Assembly (NCBI GenBank): GCA_026786345.1
Contig: JAJAYD010000208.1
Location: 1-48,829, forward strand
Direction: 5' to 3'
Length of the DNA stretch: 48,829 nucleotides
Source: Chitinophagaceae bacterium
GTDB taxonomy: Bacteria; Bacteroidota; Bacteroidia; Chitinophagales; Chitinophagaceae
A program made the position numbers and the translations under genes. The notes beneath the pieces were generated by a model, which did not search any database, was not told the origin of the DNA, and saw only the letters and a list, made by a program, of their open reading frames with translations. Positions 27,469 to 36,862 of the stretch are shown here, one piece after another (the first letter of the stretch is position 1; each line of letters starts with the position of its first letter).

Positions 27469-27516
27469 AACCTTCTTTGCCACCGATCAAATGGTGGCTA
27501 AGAAGGTTTTTATTTT
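27469..27516 (+). terminator. Strong rho-independent terminator after the second surface-protein gene
   Basis: Long stem: AACCTTCTT at 27469-27477 pairs with AAGAAGGTT at 27500-27508, and after one T-T mismatch GCCACC at 27479-27484 pairs with GGTGGC at 27493-27498. An 8-base loop and a TTTATTTTT tail complete it. It separates the surface-protein gene from the polysaccharide locus. Confidence 0.9.
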
Positions 27517-27693
27517 TCCTTAGAGAATAAAAAATTAATAAAAAGATAACACTATCTATCTATTTTTATAACTTTAAGGCATACCAGAACTATCAAACCT
27601 GCCACTATGATGGTTTCAGTATTCTACCAAAAACTATTAGCCTAAGCAACCCACCCGTATTATTTACATCTTATAGAGAGGCAATAGTTTATT

Positions 27694-28083
27694 ATGAGAA
27701 TTCTAGTAGCAGAAGACGAGCCTTTGGTCTTAAAGGCCATCGAAATAAAATTAATTAGAGAAGGGTACAGTGTTACCTGTTGTTCCAATGGCAAAGATGC
27801 CTGGAATATGATTGAAGAACAAATGCCCGATCTGGTAATTACAGACATTTTAATGCCGTTCTGCTCGGGCCTTGAACTTACCAATAAAATAAAAAACGGG
27901 CATCTCCGTAATACCTCTGTCATTATTTTATCTTCCCTTAACCAGGAGAATGTTATTGTTGAAGCCTTTAAAATGGGCGCAGATGATTTTATAGCAAAGC
28001 CTTTCAGTTTTGCCGAACTCTCTATACGCATACGAAGGCTTTTAAGGCACAATAAATATGAGCGTTCCTTATTGGCTAATTGA
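27694..28083 (+). CDS. Response regulator receiver protein heading the polysaccharide locus
   Basis: A 129-residue single receiver domain: E7-D8 acidic pair, phosphoacceptor Asp51 in VITDILMP, Ser in IILSSLN, and Lys in FIAKPFSFAEL. A short basic tail (IRRLLRHNKYERSLLAN) replaces an output domain. It lies 26 bases before the LysM-HEAT gene and is probably cotranscribed with it. I infer that it regulates polymer synthesis after translation by protein contact, as receiver proteins do in other exopolysaccharide systems. The HEAT repeats of the next gene product are a plausible docking site. No kinase is encoded nearby. Confidence 0.88.
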   Translation: MRILVAEDEPLVLKAIEIKLIREGYSVTCCSNGKDAWNMIEEQMPDLVITDILMPFCSGLELTNKIKNGHLRNTSVIILSSLNQENVIVEAFKMGADDFIAKPFSFAELSIRIRRLLRHNKYERSLLAN

Positions 28084-28109
28084 GCTTCTCTTTCCACCCC
28101 ATATAATCT

Positions 28110-30014
28110 ATGAAAAAATATAATAGTTATATTTTTTCAATTCTTCAATGCCCTGTTTTAATGTGTTCCAAAACAAAATGCCTGTCATACACCGTGTTGC
28201 TTTTATTGCTGTTGGTAAACTTTGCAAATGCGCAGCGCAAACCAGGCCGGGCTTCTCAACCCAAATTATTTATTCGACACGCTGTAAAAAATGGCGAAAC
28301 TTTTCAATCTCTTGGCAATCTTTACCGGCTTTCGCCGGAGATAATTGCTTCTTTTAATAATATTGAAAATTACGATGGGCCGGTAATAGCCATGTACCTA
28401 TACATTCCTTTAAATAACAGTAACTTTTTAAAGACAGTAACACCAATGCAGATTAATAAAGTGGTGCCGGTCTACCACATTAATGGTCAAACTGAACATC
28501 TGGTATTGCTTAATAAATCATTGGATACTTCTTCCACCGCTGGTTATAAATGGTCAAACGCTGCCCTGGCAACCAAAAACCTTACAAATTTATATGTTGA
28601 TGGTTATTTAAAAGTAGCGGGCAACGCAATTGGTATGTTTAAAGCCGCCAAAGCAAAGCCTGTAGCCAAAACAAAGCCTGTTGCTAAAAAAACCGTTTCT
28701 TATAATGTTAGCCCTGCAGGTATAAAAACCAGCCATTCCATTTCAGCCAATTTTCCCGACACCTTAATAGCACAAAACAAAAATAAACCGGTTGTTACCG
28801 CTGCAAAAAGTGCCGGCAATACCAGCCTGGTAAACCAGCATGATAGTGGTATGATTACAGCGGATAGTGGAATGAAAGAAAGGGTTGCAATAAAACCTTT
28901 ATTGCCGGTAAAAAACCGGGTGGTTGGGGTAAACAAGCCGGTAAAACATACCGGGGCGGCTACAGAAATCTTTCGCTATATCATTGTGCTTTTTGTAATC
29001 TATTTACTCATGCTGACAGGCATCATTCTTTACTTGTGGTTAAAGAAGGGTTCATTTCTCTTTAAACAAAAATCAGGTAAAGATATCAGTGAGGTTGTCA
29101 TCAGGGCTTTATTTGAAACCAACCTAGAAGGAGGTGCAGTGTTGCGGGAAGAATTGTTTAAAAAACGGAGGCACAGCCATAAAACAAAGCAGTTAATCAT
29201 TAATGAAATTATAAATGCAAAAAATAATTTTAAAGGCACTGCTGCCGAAAACCTGGTGCAGTTATATTGCCGGTTAAGTCTCGATGTTTTTTCTTTAAAT
29301 AAGCTACAGCATAAATCGTGGTCAACTATTGTTACGGGCATCCAGGAGCTGTCTGCCATGCAACAGGTGGTTCATCTGCCATCAATACAAAAGTTACTAA
29401 ACCACCCAAATGAATATGTGCGTTTAGAGGCGCAATGTGCATTGGTGCAACTTGCAGGCTACGATGGTCTACGCTTCCTCGACGATTTAAAATATCCCCT
29501 GACCGAATGGCACCAAATTAAATTGATAGACCAGTTAAGTAAATTGGAGCCGGTGGAATCCATTGAGTTTTTCAGGTGGCTTTATTCGGCCAACGATACA
29601 ATTGTCATCCTGCTTTTAAAAACCATTGCATCAGGCAATTTTTTATCAATGTACCAATGGGTTACTGTGCTTTTAAAACATAATAACCCTGCAGTAAAAA
29701 TAGAGGCGATTAAGTGTTTAAAGGAAATAGCCAATAGCGATACGCCTGCTTTATTGCAACAGTCTTTTACACACCAAAGCAGAAATTGCCAGCTACTGAT
29801 ACTAGAAGTGATTGGCGAAATTGGGTGCGACGATCAAAGATTTTTTCTGCTGCATCAATTGTCCAACAGCGATGACGCGATTAAAATGGCTGCAGCCAAT
29901 GCTTTGGTTAAATGCATAAGCGATGGCTTCATGGTTTTGCAAGACTATTGTTACGACAAGGGATCGCCCTATACACAAATAATTTCTCAGGTAAAAGAAG
30001 CATTACTGGTATGA
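28110..30014 (+). CDS. LysM-like, transmembrane and HEAT-repeat protein
   Basis: The 634-residue protein has an N-terminal signal-like hydrophobic segment (about 25-41, ending FANAQ; an ATG at residue 18 is an alternative start). A LysM-like domain follows (about 55-100: VKNGETFQSLGNLYRLSPEIIASFNNI), then a Lys/Pro/Thr-rich linker with short repeats (KAKPVAKTKPVAK), a membrane helix at about 290-315 (IIVLFVIYLLMLTGIILYLW), and a cytoplasmic C-terminal half (about 345-634) of HEAT-like helical repeats (LNHPNEYVRLEAQCALVQLAG, NNPAVKIEAIKCLKEIA). It spans the inner membrane and could connect the cell wall to a cytoplasmic synthase complex. Its stop overlaps the GT2 start codon (ATGA), so the two are translationally coupled. 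Confidence 0.82.
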   Translation: MKKYNSYIFSILQCPVLMCSKTKCLSYTVLLLLLLVNFANAQRKPGRASQPKLFIRHAVKNGETFQSLGNLYRLSPEIIASFNNIENYDGPVIAMYLYIPLNNSNFLKTVTPMQINKVVPVYHINGQTEHLVLLNKSLDTSSTAGYKWSNAALATKNLTNLYVDGYLKVAGNAIGMFKAAKAKPVAKTKPVAKKTVSYNVSPAGIKTSHSISANFPDTLIAQNKNKPVVTAAKSAGNTSLVNQHDSGMITADSGMKERVAIKPLLPVKNRVVGVNKPVKHTGAATEIFRYIIVLFVIYLLMLTGIILYLWLKKGSFLFKQKSGKDISEVVIRALFETNLEGGAVLREELFKKRRHSHKTKQLIINEIINAKNNFKGTAAENLVQLYCRLSLDVFSLNKLQHKSWSTIVTGIQELSAMQQVVHLPSIQKLLNHPNEYVRLEAQCALVQLAGYDGLRFLDDLKYPLTEWHQIKLIDQLSKLEPVESIEFFRWLYSANDTIVILLLKTIASGNFLSMYQWVTVLLKHNNPAVKIEAIKCLKEIANSDTPALLQQSFTHQSRNCQLLILEVIGEIGCDDQRFFLLHQLSNSDDAIKMAAANALVKCISDGFMVLQDYCYDKGSPYTQIISQVKEALLV

Positions 30015-31480
30015 TCTGGTTACAAATTTTAATTGAACTGATAGGTTACCTGGTAATTATATACTCGGTATTGTTTATAACTTTTAATATTTGCCTGGGT
30101 GTTATTTCTTTGAAAGAAACCCGGTATTACCTGCGCAAGAATACAAAGGCCGATTACAAATTACTTGCTTCGTCACCTTATGCTCCTTCTTTGAGTATTG
30201 TGGCTCCCTGTTTTAATGAAGCCAATAATATCGTTCAAAGTGTAAGGTCACTGCTTTCCAACTATTACTTTAACCTGGAAATAATAGTGGTAAATGATGG
30301 CAGCACCGATAACTCTATGCAGTTGCTCTACGATGCATACGATCTGCAAAAAGCACATCACTTTGTTCAGGGTAAACTGAACACGGAATCCATTCATGGT
30401 ATTTATAAAAGCATAAATCCAGCTTTTAGTAAGCTGGTAGTTGTAGATAAAGCAAATGGCGGCAAGGCCGATGCTTTAAATGCCGGCATAAATGTTTCGG
30501 GCAATCAATATATCATATCCATAGATGCTGATTGCATTTTAGCGGAAGATGCCTTGCTTAAAATTATTAAACCAATAATTGATGAAACGGAAGGGACGGT
30601 TATTGCCTCCGGCGGTGTGGTGCGTATAGCAAACTCTTGTTTGGTTGAAGATGGTAAACTGGTAAAAGTTAACCTGCCTGTAAACCTGTTGGCCCGTATA
30701 CAGGTATTGGAATATATGCGGGCATTTTTATTGGGCAGAATGGCATGGAGCAGGTTAAACGGGTTATTGTTAATTTCTGGTGCCTTCGGTGCTTTTAATA
30801 AAGAAATATTGATTAACAGCGGGGGCTATAACAGCGAAACAATAGGAGAGGACATGGAACTGGTCGTACGGATGCGAAGGTATATGCAGGAAAGAAAACT
30901 TCCGTACAAGGTTACCTATATACCCGATCCGTTATGCTGGACCGAAGCGCCATCAACCTTACCTGTTTTAATACGGCAGCGTAACAGGTGGATGCGTGGT
31001 GCACTGCAAACCTTGCAATTGCACCAGGTACTTTGTTTTAACCGGACCTATGGGTTAATGGGGTTAATTAGCTATCCTTATTGGTTGTTTTTTGAAGTGG
31101 GGGGACCCATAATTGAAAGTGTTGGCACCCTGGTGTTTTTATTGGGAATAATATTTGGTCTTATAAAATGGAAAATATTTTTTGCTATCCTGTTTTTGCT
31201 GTTATCTATCGGTATAATAAATTCCTTGTTCGGCATATTTATGGAGGTGATGAGTTACCATCAATATAAAAAGCCATCCGATATTTTAAAATTGATACTT
31301 GTTGCATTTATTGAGCCTTTTTTGTTTCATCCGATAATTGTGTATGCCAATGTTTGCGGCATTATTGATTACCTGAGAAAAAACAATGAATGGGGTGTGA
31401 TGACACGCAGCGGATTTAAAAACAACATAAGCTTAAATACACCTAATCTATTATATGGCCTTGACGAACGTAAGCAATAA
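30011..31480 (+). CDS. Processive family 2 glycosyltransferase (PgaC/IcaA-like polysaccharide synthase)
   Basis: A 489-residue inner-membrane synthase: one N-terminal helix (about 5-28), the catalytic GT-A domain, and three to four C-terminal helices (about 360-460). Catalytic motifs of processive GT2 enzymes are present: SIVAPCFNEANNI, NGGKADALNAGI, DAD at 172-174 (IDADC), GED at 279-281 and the Q(Q/R)xRW motif at 323-327 (QRNRW). The nearest known relatives are poly-beta-1,6-GlcNAc synthases, but hyaluronan-, chitin- or glucan-type products cannot be excluded. I chose the ATG at 30011 because it overlaps the previous stop by 4 bases and starts just before TM1. Longer upstream frames run through the HEAT gene. 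Confidence 0.9.
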   Translation: MIWLQILIELIGYLVIIYSVLFITFNICLGVISLKETRYYLRKNTKADYKLLASSPYAPSLSIVAPCFNEANNIVQSVRSLLSNYYFNLEIIVVNDGSTDNSMQLLYDAYDLQKAHHFVQGKLNTESIHGIYKSINPAFSKLVVVDKANGGKADALNAGINVSGNQYIISIDADCILAEDALLKIIKPIIDETEGTVIASGGVVRIANSCLVEDGKLVKVNLPVNLLARIQVLEYMRAFLLGRMAWSRLNGLLLISGAFGAFNKEILINSGGYNSETIGEDMELVVRMRRYMQERKLPYKVTYIPDPLCWTEAPSTLPVLIRQRNRWMRGALQTLQLHQVLCFNRTYGLMGLISYPYWLFFEVGGPIIESVGTLVFLLGIIFGLIKWKIFFAILFLLLSIGIINSLFGIFMEVMSYHQYKKPSDILKLILVAFIEPFLFHPIIVYANVCGIIDYLRKNNEWGVMTRSGFKNNISLNTPNLLYGLDERKQ

Positions 31481-33503
31481 GCCCTTGTATAAAATATTGC
31501 AAAATGGTGTAAAGTCGTATGTAAACCTATCCATCTGTCTTTACCTTGTCATTTTGCTGCTTCGCATATTTGAGATTGTTCAAAACAGTTTTTCACACGC
31601 TGTCACCGGAAGTATCTTAAAAATCTCAGCGTTTGGTTTTTTAAACGATTTATTGTTTTGGTGCAAAGTTTCCGGATGGTTATTGGTGTTTTACCTGCCC
31701 CTTTACTTTATCAACTATAGATTGGCACGTTTTGTTTTTGTTGTATTAGCATTTCTTTTTTTTGTAATGAATACAGTGCTGATTCAATACTTTAATGCTG
31801 CGCTGGTTCCGCTGGGCGCCGATGTTTACGGGTATACCATTAACGATATAAAACTGACTGTAGGCACGGGCGGCATCATAAAAAAAGAATTGGTTATTGG
31901 CTTTGTAGCATTTGTATTAGTGTTAGCCGGTTCCCTGGTTTTGATTTTTAGAATCATTTTGATAAACAGCATTACGGCTTTAACGTTGGTGGTTGTTTTT
32001 ATATTGGCTATGGTAATTGATCCTGCAAGGCTGGTACAGCGCCCTGCCTTATCCTCAGAATACCTGAGCGATCTTACCATTAATAAAGCAAACTTTTTTA
32101 TCAACGAGTCTTATAACCACTTTTTTACCACACCAAACGAAGTAGATATTTATGCTGATAATTACCTGGGACTTTACGAGAACACAAACGACTCTTTATA
32201 TGCTTTGCATTATGTTGATGAGAATAATTACCCATTTATGCATACCGACAGTACGCCGGATGTGTTGTCGGCTTTTTTTAATACATCGGCCAGGCCACCC
32301 AATATTGTGGTTATAATGGTGGAGGGGTTGGGAAGGTCTTACTCAAATGATGCGGCCGAGTTTGGAAGTTTTACTCCCTTTCTCGATTCGCTTTCGAAAC
32401 ACAGTCTTTACTGGGATAATTTTTTAAGCGAAGGAGGGAGAACCTTTGCTGTTTTACCGGCACTGCTGGCATCGCTTCCCTTTGGGGAGAAAGGTATTCT
32501 GGCAATGGGTGAAAATATGCCACCTCACATTTCTTTAATGAATGTATTACAGCACAACGGCTACAGTGCTTCGTTTTATTATGGTGGAGATGCCAGCTTT
32601 GACAACATGAATATTTTTTTTAAACGCAACCATGCAGATGCGATAAACGATCAAAAAACATTTCCGCAAGATTTTGTAAAAATGCCATTGAGCCAAAATG
32701 GATATACCTGGGGCTTCGGCGATAAAGAATTATACCGCAGGTATTTTCAATTAATACAGGCGGCAGACAGTTCCAAACCATATTTTTCAGCCTTACTAAC
32801 CGTTTCTTCTCATTTCCCTTTTTTAATAAACGAACAACAAACCTACCTGCAAAAGTTTAAGGATAGAATGGAATATTTAAACATGGATGAAACTGCAAAG
32901 GCTGGCCGTATGAATGATGCAAGTGCATTTGCTTCGATTTTATATACCGATGATGCATTAAAAATCTTTTTCGATTCGTATAAAAAGCGAAACGACTTTA
33001 AGAATACCCTGTTCATAATAACCGGCGATCACCGCATACCCGAGATTGCCATGAGCAATAAACTTGACCGTTTTCATGTACCGTTTATGATTTACTCGCC
33101 ACTGCTAAAGCGAAGTGCAAAATTTTCGTCCATCTCCACACACTTTGATGTTACCCCCAGCCTGTTATCGTTTTTAAAAAGCAGTTATAATTTTGGTACA
33201 CCTTCGCTGGTTGCATGGATGGGCACAGGGCTCGACACAACCCGGGCTTTTCAGAATAAGCATGCTTATGCATTTAAGCAAAGTAAAAGCGAGGAGATTG
33301 ATTTTGTAATGGGTTCGTATCAATTGCATAATTCAAGCTTATATAGTATTAGCCAAAACATGGATGCCTTGCCGGATAATGATGCTGCTAAAGCAGCAGT
33401 TCTGTTAGCTGCATTTAATCAATACAAACAAAAAAATAACAGGTTTATTAATGGGGCTAAATTAATACCCGATAGCATTTATACCCGGTATACCAAACCT
33501 TAA
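31455..33503 (+). CDS. LTA-synthase-like sulfatase-superfamily phosphotransferase
   Basis: A 682-residue protein with five predicted N-terminal membrane helices (about 22-200) and a large periplasmic alkaline-phosphatase-fold domain (about 280-600). Active-site candidates match the LtaS/OpgB group: Glu290 in MVEGLGRS (metal), Thr330 in GGRTFAVLP (nucleophile), and Asp525-His526 in TGDHR (metal), with ALLTVSSHFPF typical of the family. Such enzymes move phosphoglycerol or phosphoethanolamine groups onto glycans or lipids. Next to a GT2 synthase, with a 26-base overlap, a role in decorating the polymer is likely but inferred. Gram-negative bacteria lack lipoteichoic acid, so the name describes the family only. 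Confidence 0.88.
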   Translation: MALTNVSNKPLYKILQNGVKSYVNLSICLYLVILLLRIFEIVQNSFSHAVTGSILKISAFGFLNDLLFWCKVSGWLLVFYLPLYFINYRLARFVFVVLAFLFFVMNTVLIQYFNAALVPLGADVYGYTINDIKLTVGTGGIIKKELVIGFVAFVLVLAGSLVLIFRIILINSITALTLVVVFILAMVIDPARLVQRPALSSEYLSDLTINKANFFINESYNHFFTTPNEVDIYADNYLGLYENTNDSLYALHYVDENNYPFMHTDSTPDVLSAFFNTSARPPNIVVIMVEGLGRSYSNDAAEFGSFTPFLDSLSKHSLYWDNFLSEGGRTFAVLPALLASLPFGEKGILAMGENMPPHISLMNVLQHNGYSASFYYGGDASFDNMNIFFKRNHADAINDQKTFPQDFVKMPLSQNGYTWGFGDKELYRRYFQLIQAADSSKPYFSALLTVSSHFPFLINEQQTYLQKFKDRMEYLNMDETAKAGRMNDASAFASILYTDDALKIFFDSYKKRNDFKNTLFIITGDHRIPEIAMSNKLDRFHVPFMIYSPLLKRSAKFSSISTHFDVTPSLLSFLKSSYNFGTPSLVAWMGTGLDTTRAFQNKHAYAFKQSKSEEIDFVMGSYQLHNSSLYSISQNMDALPDNDAAKAAVLLAAFNQYKQKNNRFINGAKLIPDSIYTRYTKP

Positions 33504-33644
33504 TTGCTGCCAGGCAAATCAGTCAATTTTATTGAGGAATAAAAACTACGGGAAAGGAGCGGAGGTTTTATAAATAATCAGCATGTAGCTTATTGCACCA
33601 GCTGTAATGTTGTTACAGGCAACATCCTTAACCTGCTAATTGTC

Positions 33645-34811
33645 TTATTGCTTTAGCTTCCGGTTATTATAGTATTCTTCAATTATAGTGGTTATAAGTG
33701 GTTTATAAAAATTCCAGAAGAAGCTTTCCCGTTCCATTAAATCATCATTGGAATACAAGAGGCTTTTAAATATGCTAATGCCCTTATAGTACGAAGAGGA
33801 GAAATCAATGTCATTGTCACAAAAATCGCCCGACAGGTAGTAAAATTGATAGTTTATAGCAAGGCTTTTTGTAACTGCCGGAATGGTTGCCGGCAGGCCA
33901 TATCGGTTCAATATGGCAGCACCTCTTTCAGTTACGTCGAGCTTAAAATTTGCCAGTACTTTGTTTACTGTGGTATCGGGCTCAACAACGTCAATCCAAT
34001 ACGGATATTTAATATTGTCGGTTATAGAAAGTGAGTTGCCTGCAGGGGTTAATTTTATAACAGGTACCGGAAAATTAAGGTCAAGCTCATCTTCCAGTAT
34101 AACCACCTCGCCGCCATTTTTTACAAAGGCAATACCTGCTTTTTTAAAAGGCCATTTACCCTTATGGTTTGTCTTGTAAATATCCACCAGCCAACGAGGT
34201 AGTTCTTTGTTACTGTTGGTATCAAGCGAGTTGAAAAACCTACAGGTCCAGCCACTCCACTTTAAACCAAACATCCGCTCAAATGCTCCTCTTACCTGGG
34301 GCGATGTCGGGGAGCCTATGGTATTAAATTCTGTGATGATAAGCTTGTTTTTTGCTTTCATCTTTTTAAGGTAAGACAGGTCCTCATCGCTCATGCCGCC
34401 ATAAACCAATCCTGAACGCTCCGCCACATTTCGCTTTCGGTACCACTCGTTTACATATACTCCATAGGTGTCGGTAACATACACCATATCACAATCGTTG
34501 CTCAATTGTTCCAGTTGTTCATCGGAAAACCTTTCTAAACCCAAAACCTTATACTTATCTTTTTTTAAAGGATGAAACCCAAAATAATCATGTGCAGGGT
34601 CATAACCCGAAGTATGCGTTTTAGTAAATCGTAAATTATTAAGCACCCAGTTAAACGACAAATGCTCCTGGCCTTTTGAGGTGATGGTGCTTTTGTCTAT
34701 AATAGCAGTTACCAGTTTTTTTTTGGGTGTTATAAGCCATGCAATCCACATCCATAGTGGTACAAGCAACAGGATAATTAAAATAATAAAAGCAAATCGT
34801 TTTTTCTTCAT
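33645..34811 (-). CDS. Hypothetical membrane-anchored protein of the polysaccharide locus
   Basis: A 388-residue protein with one N-terminal membrane helix (about 7-27) and a large presumably periplasmic domain. I do not recognise the family. The segment CDMVYVTDTYGVYVNEW, then KNKLIITEFNTIGSPTSPQVRGAFERMFGLKWSGWTCR, looks like alternating strands and helices of a Rossmann- or amidotransferase-like fold, and the later QFYYLSGDFCDND followed by a helical C-terminus is distinctive. It begins 2 bases after the stop of the YaiO-type gene and is surely cotranscribed with it. It may process or modify the polymer during export, but this rests on context alone. Confidence 0.72.
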   Translation of the reverse strand: MKKKRFAFIILIILLLVPLWMWIAWLITPKKKLVTAIIDKSTITSKGQEHLSFNWVLNNLRFTKTHTSGYDPAHDYFGFHPLKKDKYKVLGLERFSDEQLEQLSNDCDMVYVTDTYGVYVNEWYRKRNVAERSGLVYGGMSDEDLSYLKKMKAKNKLIITEFNTIGSPTSPQVRGAFERMFGLKWSGWTCRFFNSLDTNSNKELPRWLVDIYKTNHKGKWPFKKAGIAFVKNGGEVVILEDELDLNFPVPVIKLTPAGNSLSITDNIKYPYWIDVVEPDTTVNKVLANFKLDVTERGAAILNRYGLPATIPAVTKSLAINYQFYYLSGDFCDNDIDFSSSYYKGISIFKSLLYSNDDLMERESFFWNFYKPLITTIIEEYYNNRKLKQ

Positions 34812-34813
34812 AA

Positions 34814-36763
34814 CTAAAATCGCAACTGCAACCCTATGCCTGCATCAAGTTGGTTGCCTTTTGTTTTTGGTCTGTACTCCTGGTTTACCCAACCTGCAGA
34901 TAGTGATAAAATATATTTGTTCCTGATAACATGACGGTAGCTGGCCGAACCTTTTTTTGAAATCAGTTTATAAGTACTATTTAATAAAACGTCTGAACGG
35001 CTTTCGTCGGGTGATACGCCGGTGCCAAGTTCAAGTGCTACAAAATCGTTTGCACCTCCAAAGTAATAGCGGGATGTTAAGTTGTAAGATTGCGAGATGT
35101 TTTTGTTGCCGGGTGTAAGGTAAGTGCGGGCAAGCAAATACCAGTTCTTGTAATATTTGCCGGCTGCAAGTGTGTAAATCCAGGTAGCATTGCTAAAATA
35201 TAAATACCTGAAACCAACTTCTGCTTCGTAGCTTTTGGGCAAACTAACATAAAGCGATGTGCCGCCACGGTATTTTGCAAACACGCCCACATCGGTGGAA
35301 TAGGCAAGGCTGAAATAGGCATACACATGATTCATGATGCGGGGATAGCCATCAATTTCGTATTGCACGCCACTTGTTTTAAAGCGGTTTGCATAGTTGA
35401 TATGTGCTCCCATAGATCCAATTGCTGTTTGCCTGCGGTAATCAAGACTTACCAAATGCCAGGGATTGCTAAACTGCTTGTCAAAATAATAATACTCGTA
35501 CGTAAAGCCTATTGAATTAGAAAACGATTCGGTTCTTAAACGTAAACTTAAAGCGCGGGCTGCGGTATTTGTAGCGTCGTTTTGTAACAATTTCTCAAGT
35601 ACCCTATTTGCTTCAACAGGTTTGTTTAAACTAACGAGTATACGTGCTTTGGAAAGTAATAACTGGCTTGATTGCGGATGGAATTGCAAACCTGAATCTG
35701 CAAGTGCTAAGGCACGATCGTAATGGTCACTCCATTTTTCAAGATCAACATAGGCAAGATAGGCTTCCAGGTTATCGGGCTCATTTGCCAAAACATTTTC
35801 AAAGGCTGCCCTTGCACTATCAGGCCGGCCTGACCAATTGTATATTCTTCCTTTAAAAATTCGGATGTCGCTATAAGCAGGACTTTTCTCCAGTGCTTTT
35901 TCGCAATAAACTAAAGCAAGCGGATAGTTCTTATTATCAAATGCTGCCTTTCGGGCAAGTTGAAAAAGTGCGTCAGATCCTAATTTTAAAATTGAATCGG
36001 GAAGTGTTCCTACAACAGCGCCGTTAGACTGTAGGGAACTGTTACTGTCGGTTTGGGGTTTGGTTTCAATAACTGTAAGAGCTGCCGTTGTGGAAGTAGT
36101 TTCAGTTCGCTGTTCCTGTAAATTGTTGCTCTTTAAACCAGGTGGTTCGTTAGCTTTTTCGTGTGGTAGGTTGTTTGTGTTATTATTAATTGTAGGTAAC
36201 CCCACAGCCGGCATAACGGGCCTGGTAACCTTTTTTTCTTCTGCCAATTGCGCGGTGGTGTTGGTAGCCTGTACCATTTGTATTTGAGGGGCATTATTTA
36301 CATTGGATTGCACCCGCCTGGTTCTAACATATCCTACAACCAGGCGGGTGCCGGCAGGTATTGCTGCAACTATGCCCGGATTATATTTTTTAAGCAGGCT
36401 ATCGGCAATTTTATATTTTATGCTTAGTTGTTGTACAGTGCTTTTTTCTTCCAGCAGCAATAGCAGGGGTAATAAACTTTCAGCCCCGCTTTTACTAAAG
36501 CCTGAACTGCTATAGTTGGTAGGCGTAACAGGAATTTTTATGACTTGCCCTTTTTTAAGGTCGCTGCCTAAACCCATGGCATTAAACCCTGCAATGATGT
36601 TGGGCGACAGCCGGAAAAAAACGGCAAGTGTTAGCAGGCTTTCTTTATCGGCTATGCTGTGGTTAAAATACAGAGTGGAGGCATTGCCTTGTACCTCTAA
36701 TGCCGGCTGGCTGTAGCTGTTGATAAATACAATGCAGAAAGCACCGAAAATTAATTTTCTCAT
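34814..36763 (-). CDS. LysM-like, TPR and YaiO-type outer-membrane beta-barrel protein
   Basis: About 649 residues from the ATG at 36763 (a TTG three codons upstream is the only longer option). Signal peptide (FINSYSQ) at about 1-19; a LysM-like domain at about 32-75 (KESLLTLAVFFRLSPNIIAGFNAM); a Thr/Asn/Gln-rich linker; TPR units at about 275-400 (ALVYCEKALEKSPAYSDIRIFKGRIYNWSG and following); and a C-terminal YaiO-family barrel (about 410-649, NSIGFTYEYYYFDKQF to AGIGLQLRF, ending in Phe as outer-membrane proteins do). The TPR-plus-barrel layout matches the logic of PgaA, the poly-GlcNAc exporter, so it is a good candidate for the outer-membrane secretin of this locus. Confidence 0.85.
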   Translation of the reverse strand: MRKLIFGAFCIVFINSYSQPALEVQGNASTLYFNHSIADKESLLTLAVFFRLSPNIIAGFNAMGLGSDLKKGQVIKIPVTPTNYSSSGFSKSGAESLLPLLLLLEEKSTVQQLSIKYKIADSLLKKYNPGIVAAIPAGTRLVVGYVRTRRVQSNVNNAPQIQMVQATNTTAQLAEEKKVTRPVMPAVGLPTINNNTNNLPHEKANEPPGLKSNNLQEQRTETTSTTAALTVIETKPQTDSNSSLQSNGAVVGTLPDSILKLGSDALFQLARKAAFDNKNYPLALVYCEKALEKSPAYSDIRIFKGRIYNWSGRPDSARAAFENVLANEPDNLEAYLAYVDLEKWSDHYDRALALADSGLQFHPQSSQLLLSKARILVSLNKPVEANRVLEKLLQNDATNTAARALSLRLRTESFSNSIGFTYEYYYFDKQFSNPWHLVSLDYRRQTAIGSMGAHINYANRFKTSGVQYEIDGYPRIMNHVYAYFSLAYSTDVGVFAKYRGGTSLYVSLPKSYEAEVGFRYLYFSNATWIYTLAAGKYYKNWYLLARTYLTPGNKNISQSYNLTSRYYFGGANDFVALELGTGVSPDESRSDVLLNSTYKLISKKGSASYRHVIRNKYILSLSAGWVNQEYRPKTKGNQLDAGIGLQLRF

Positions 36764-36805
36764 GTGGTTCAAGCAGACCTTTAAAAAATATGACCTGATA
36801 AATGT

Positions 36806-36838
36806 TAACCGCCCGAATTGGCGGTTATGTTTTTTTTT
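36806..36838 (+). terminator. Hairpin with T run oriented to the plus strand
   Basis: A perfect 8-base stem, TAACCGCC at 36806-36813 and GGCGGTTA at 36820-36827, with a 6-base loop and a run of nine T at 36830-36838. The flanking genes both run on the minus strand, so the T run is on the wrong side to end the GH16 transcript. It may instead block antisense transcription, or end an unseen small RNA. Without the T run it could still act weakly as a terminator for GH16. Confidence 0.6.
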
Positions 36839-36862
36839 GAAGATTGGAAAGGATTAAAGGAG

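Noticed and set aside
29912-30010. N-terminal extension of the GT2 synthase by 33 codons
   Set aside because: The extension overlaps the HEAT gene in another frame. The ATG at 30011 gives a 4-base coupled overlap and begins right at the first membrane helix.
31455-33503. True lipoteichoic acid synthase
   Set aside because: The catalytic residues fit the LtaS group, but all other evidence points to a Gram-negative Bacteroidota cell (T9SS proteins, outer-membrane barrels), which has no lipoteichoic acid. The enzyme is better called LtaS-like.
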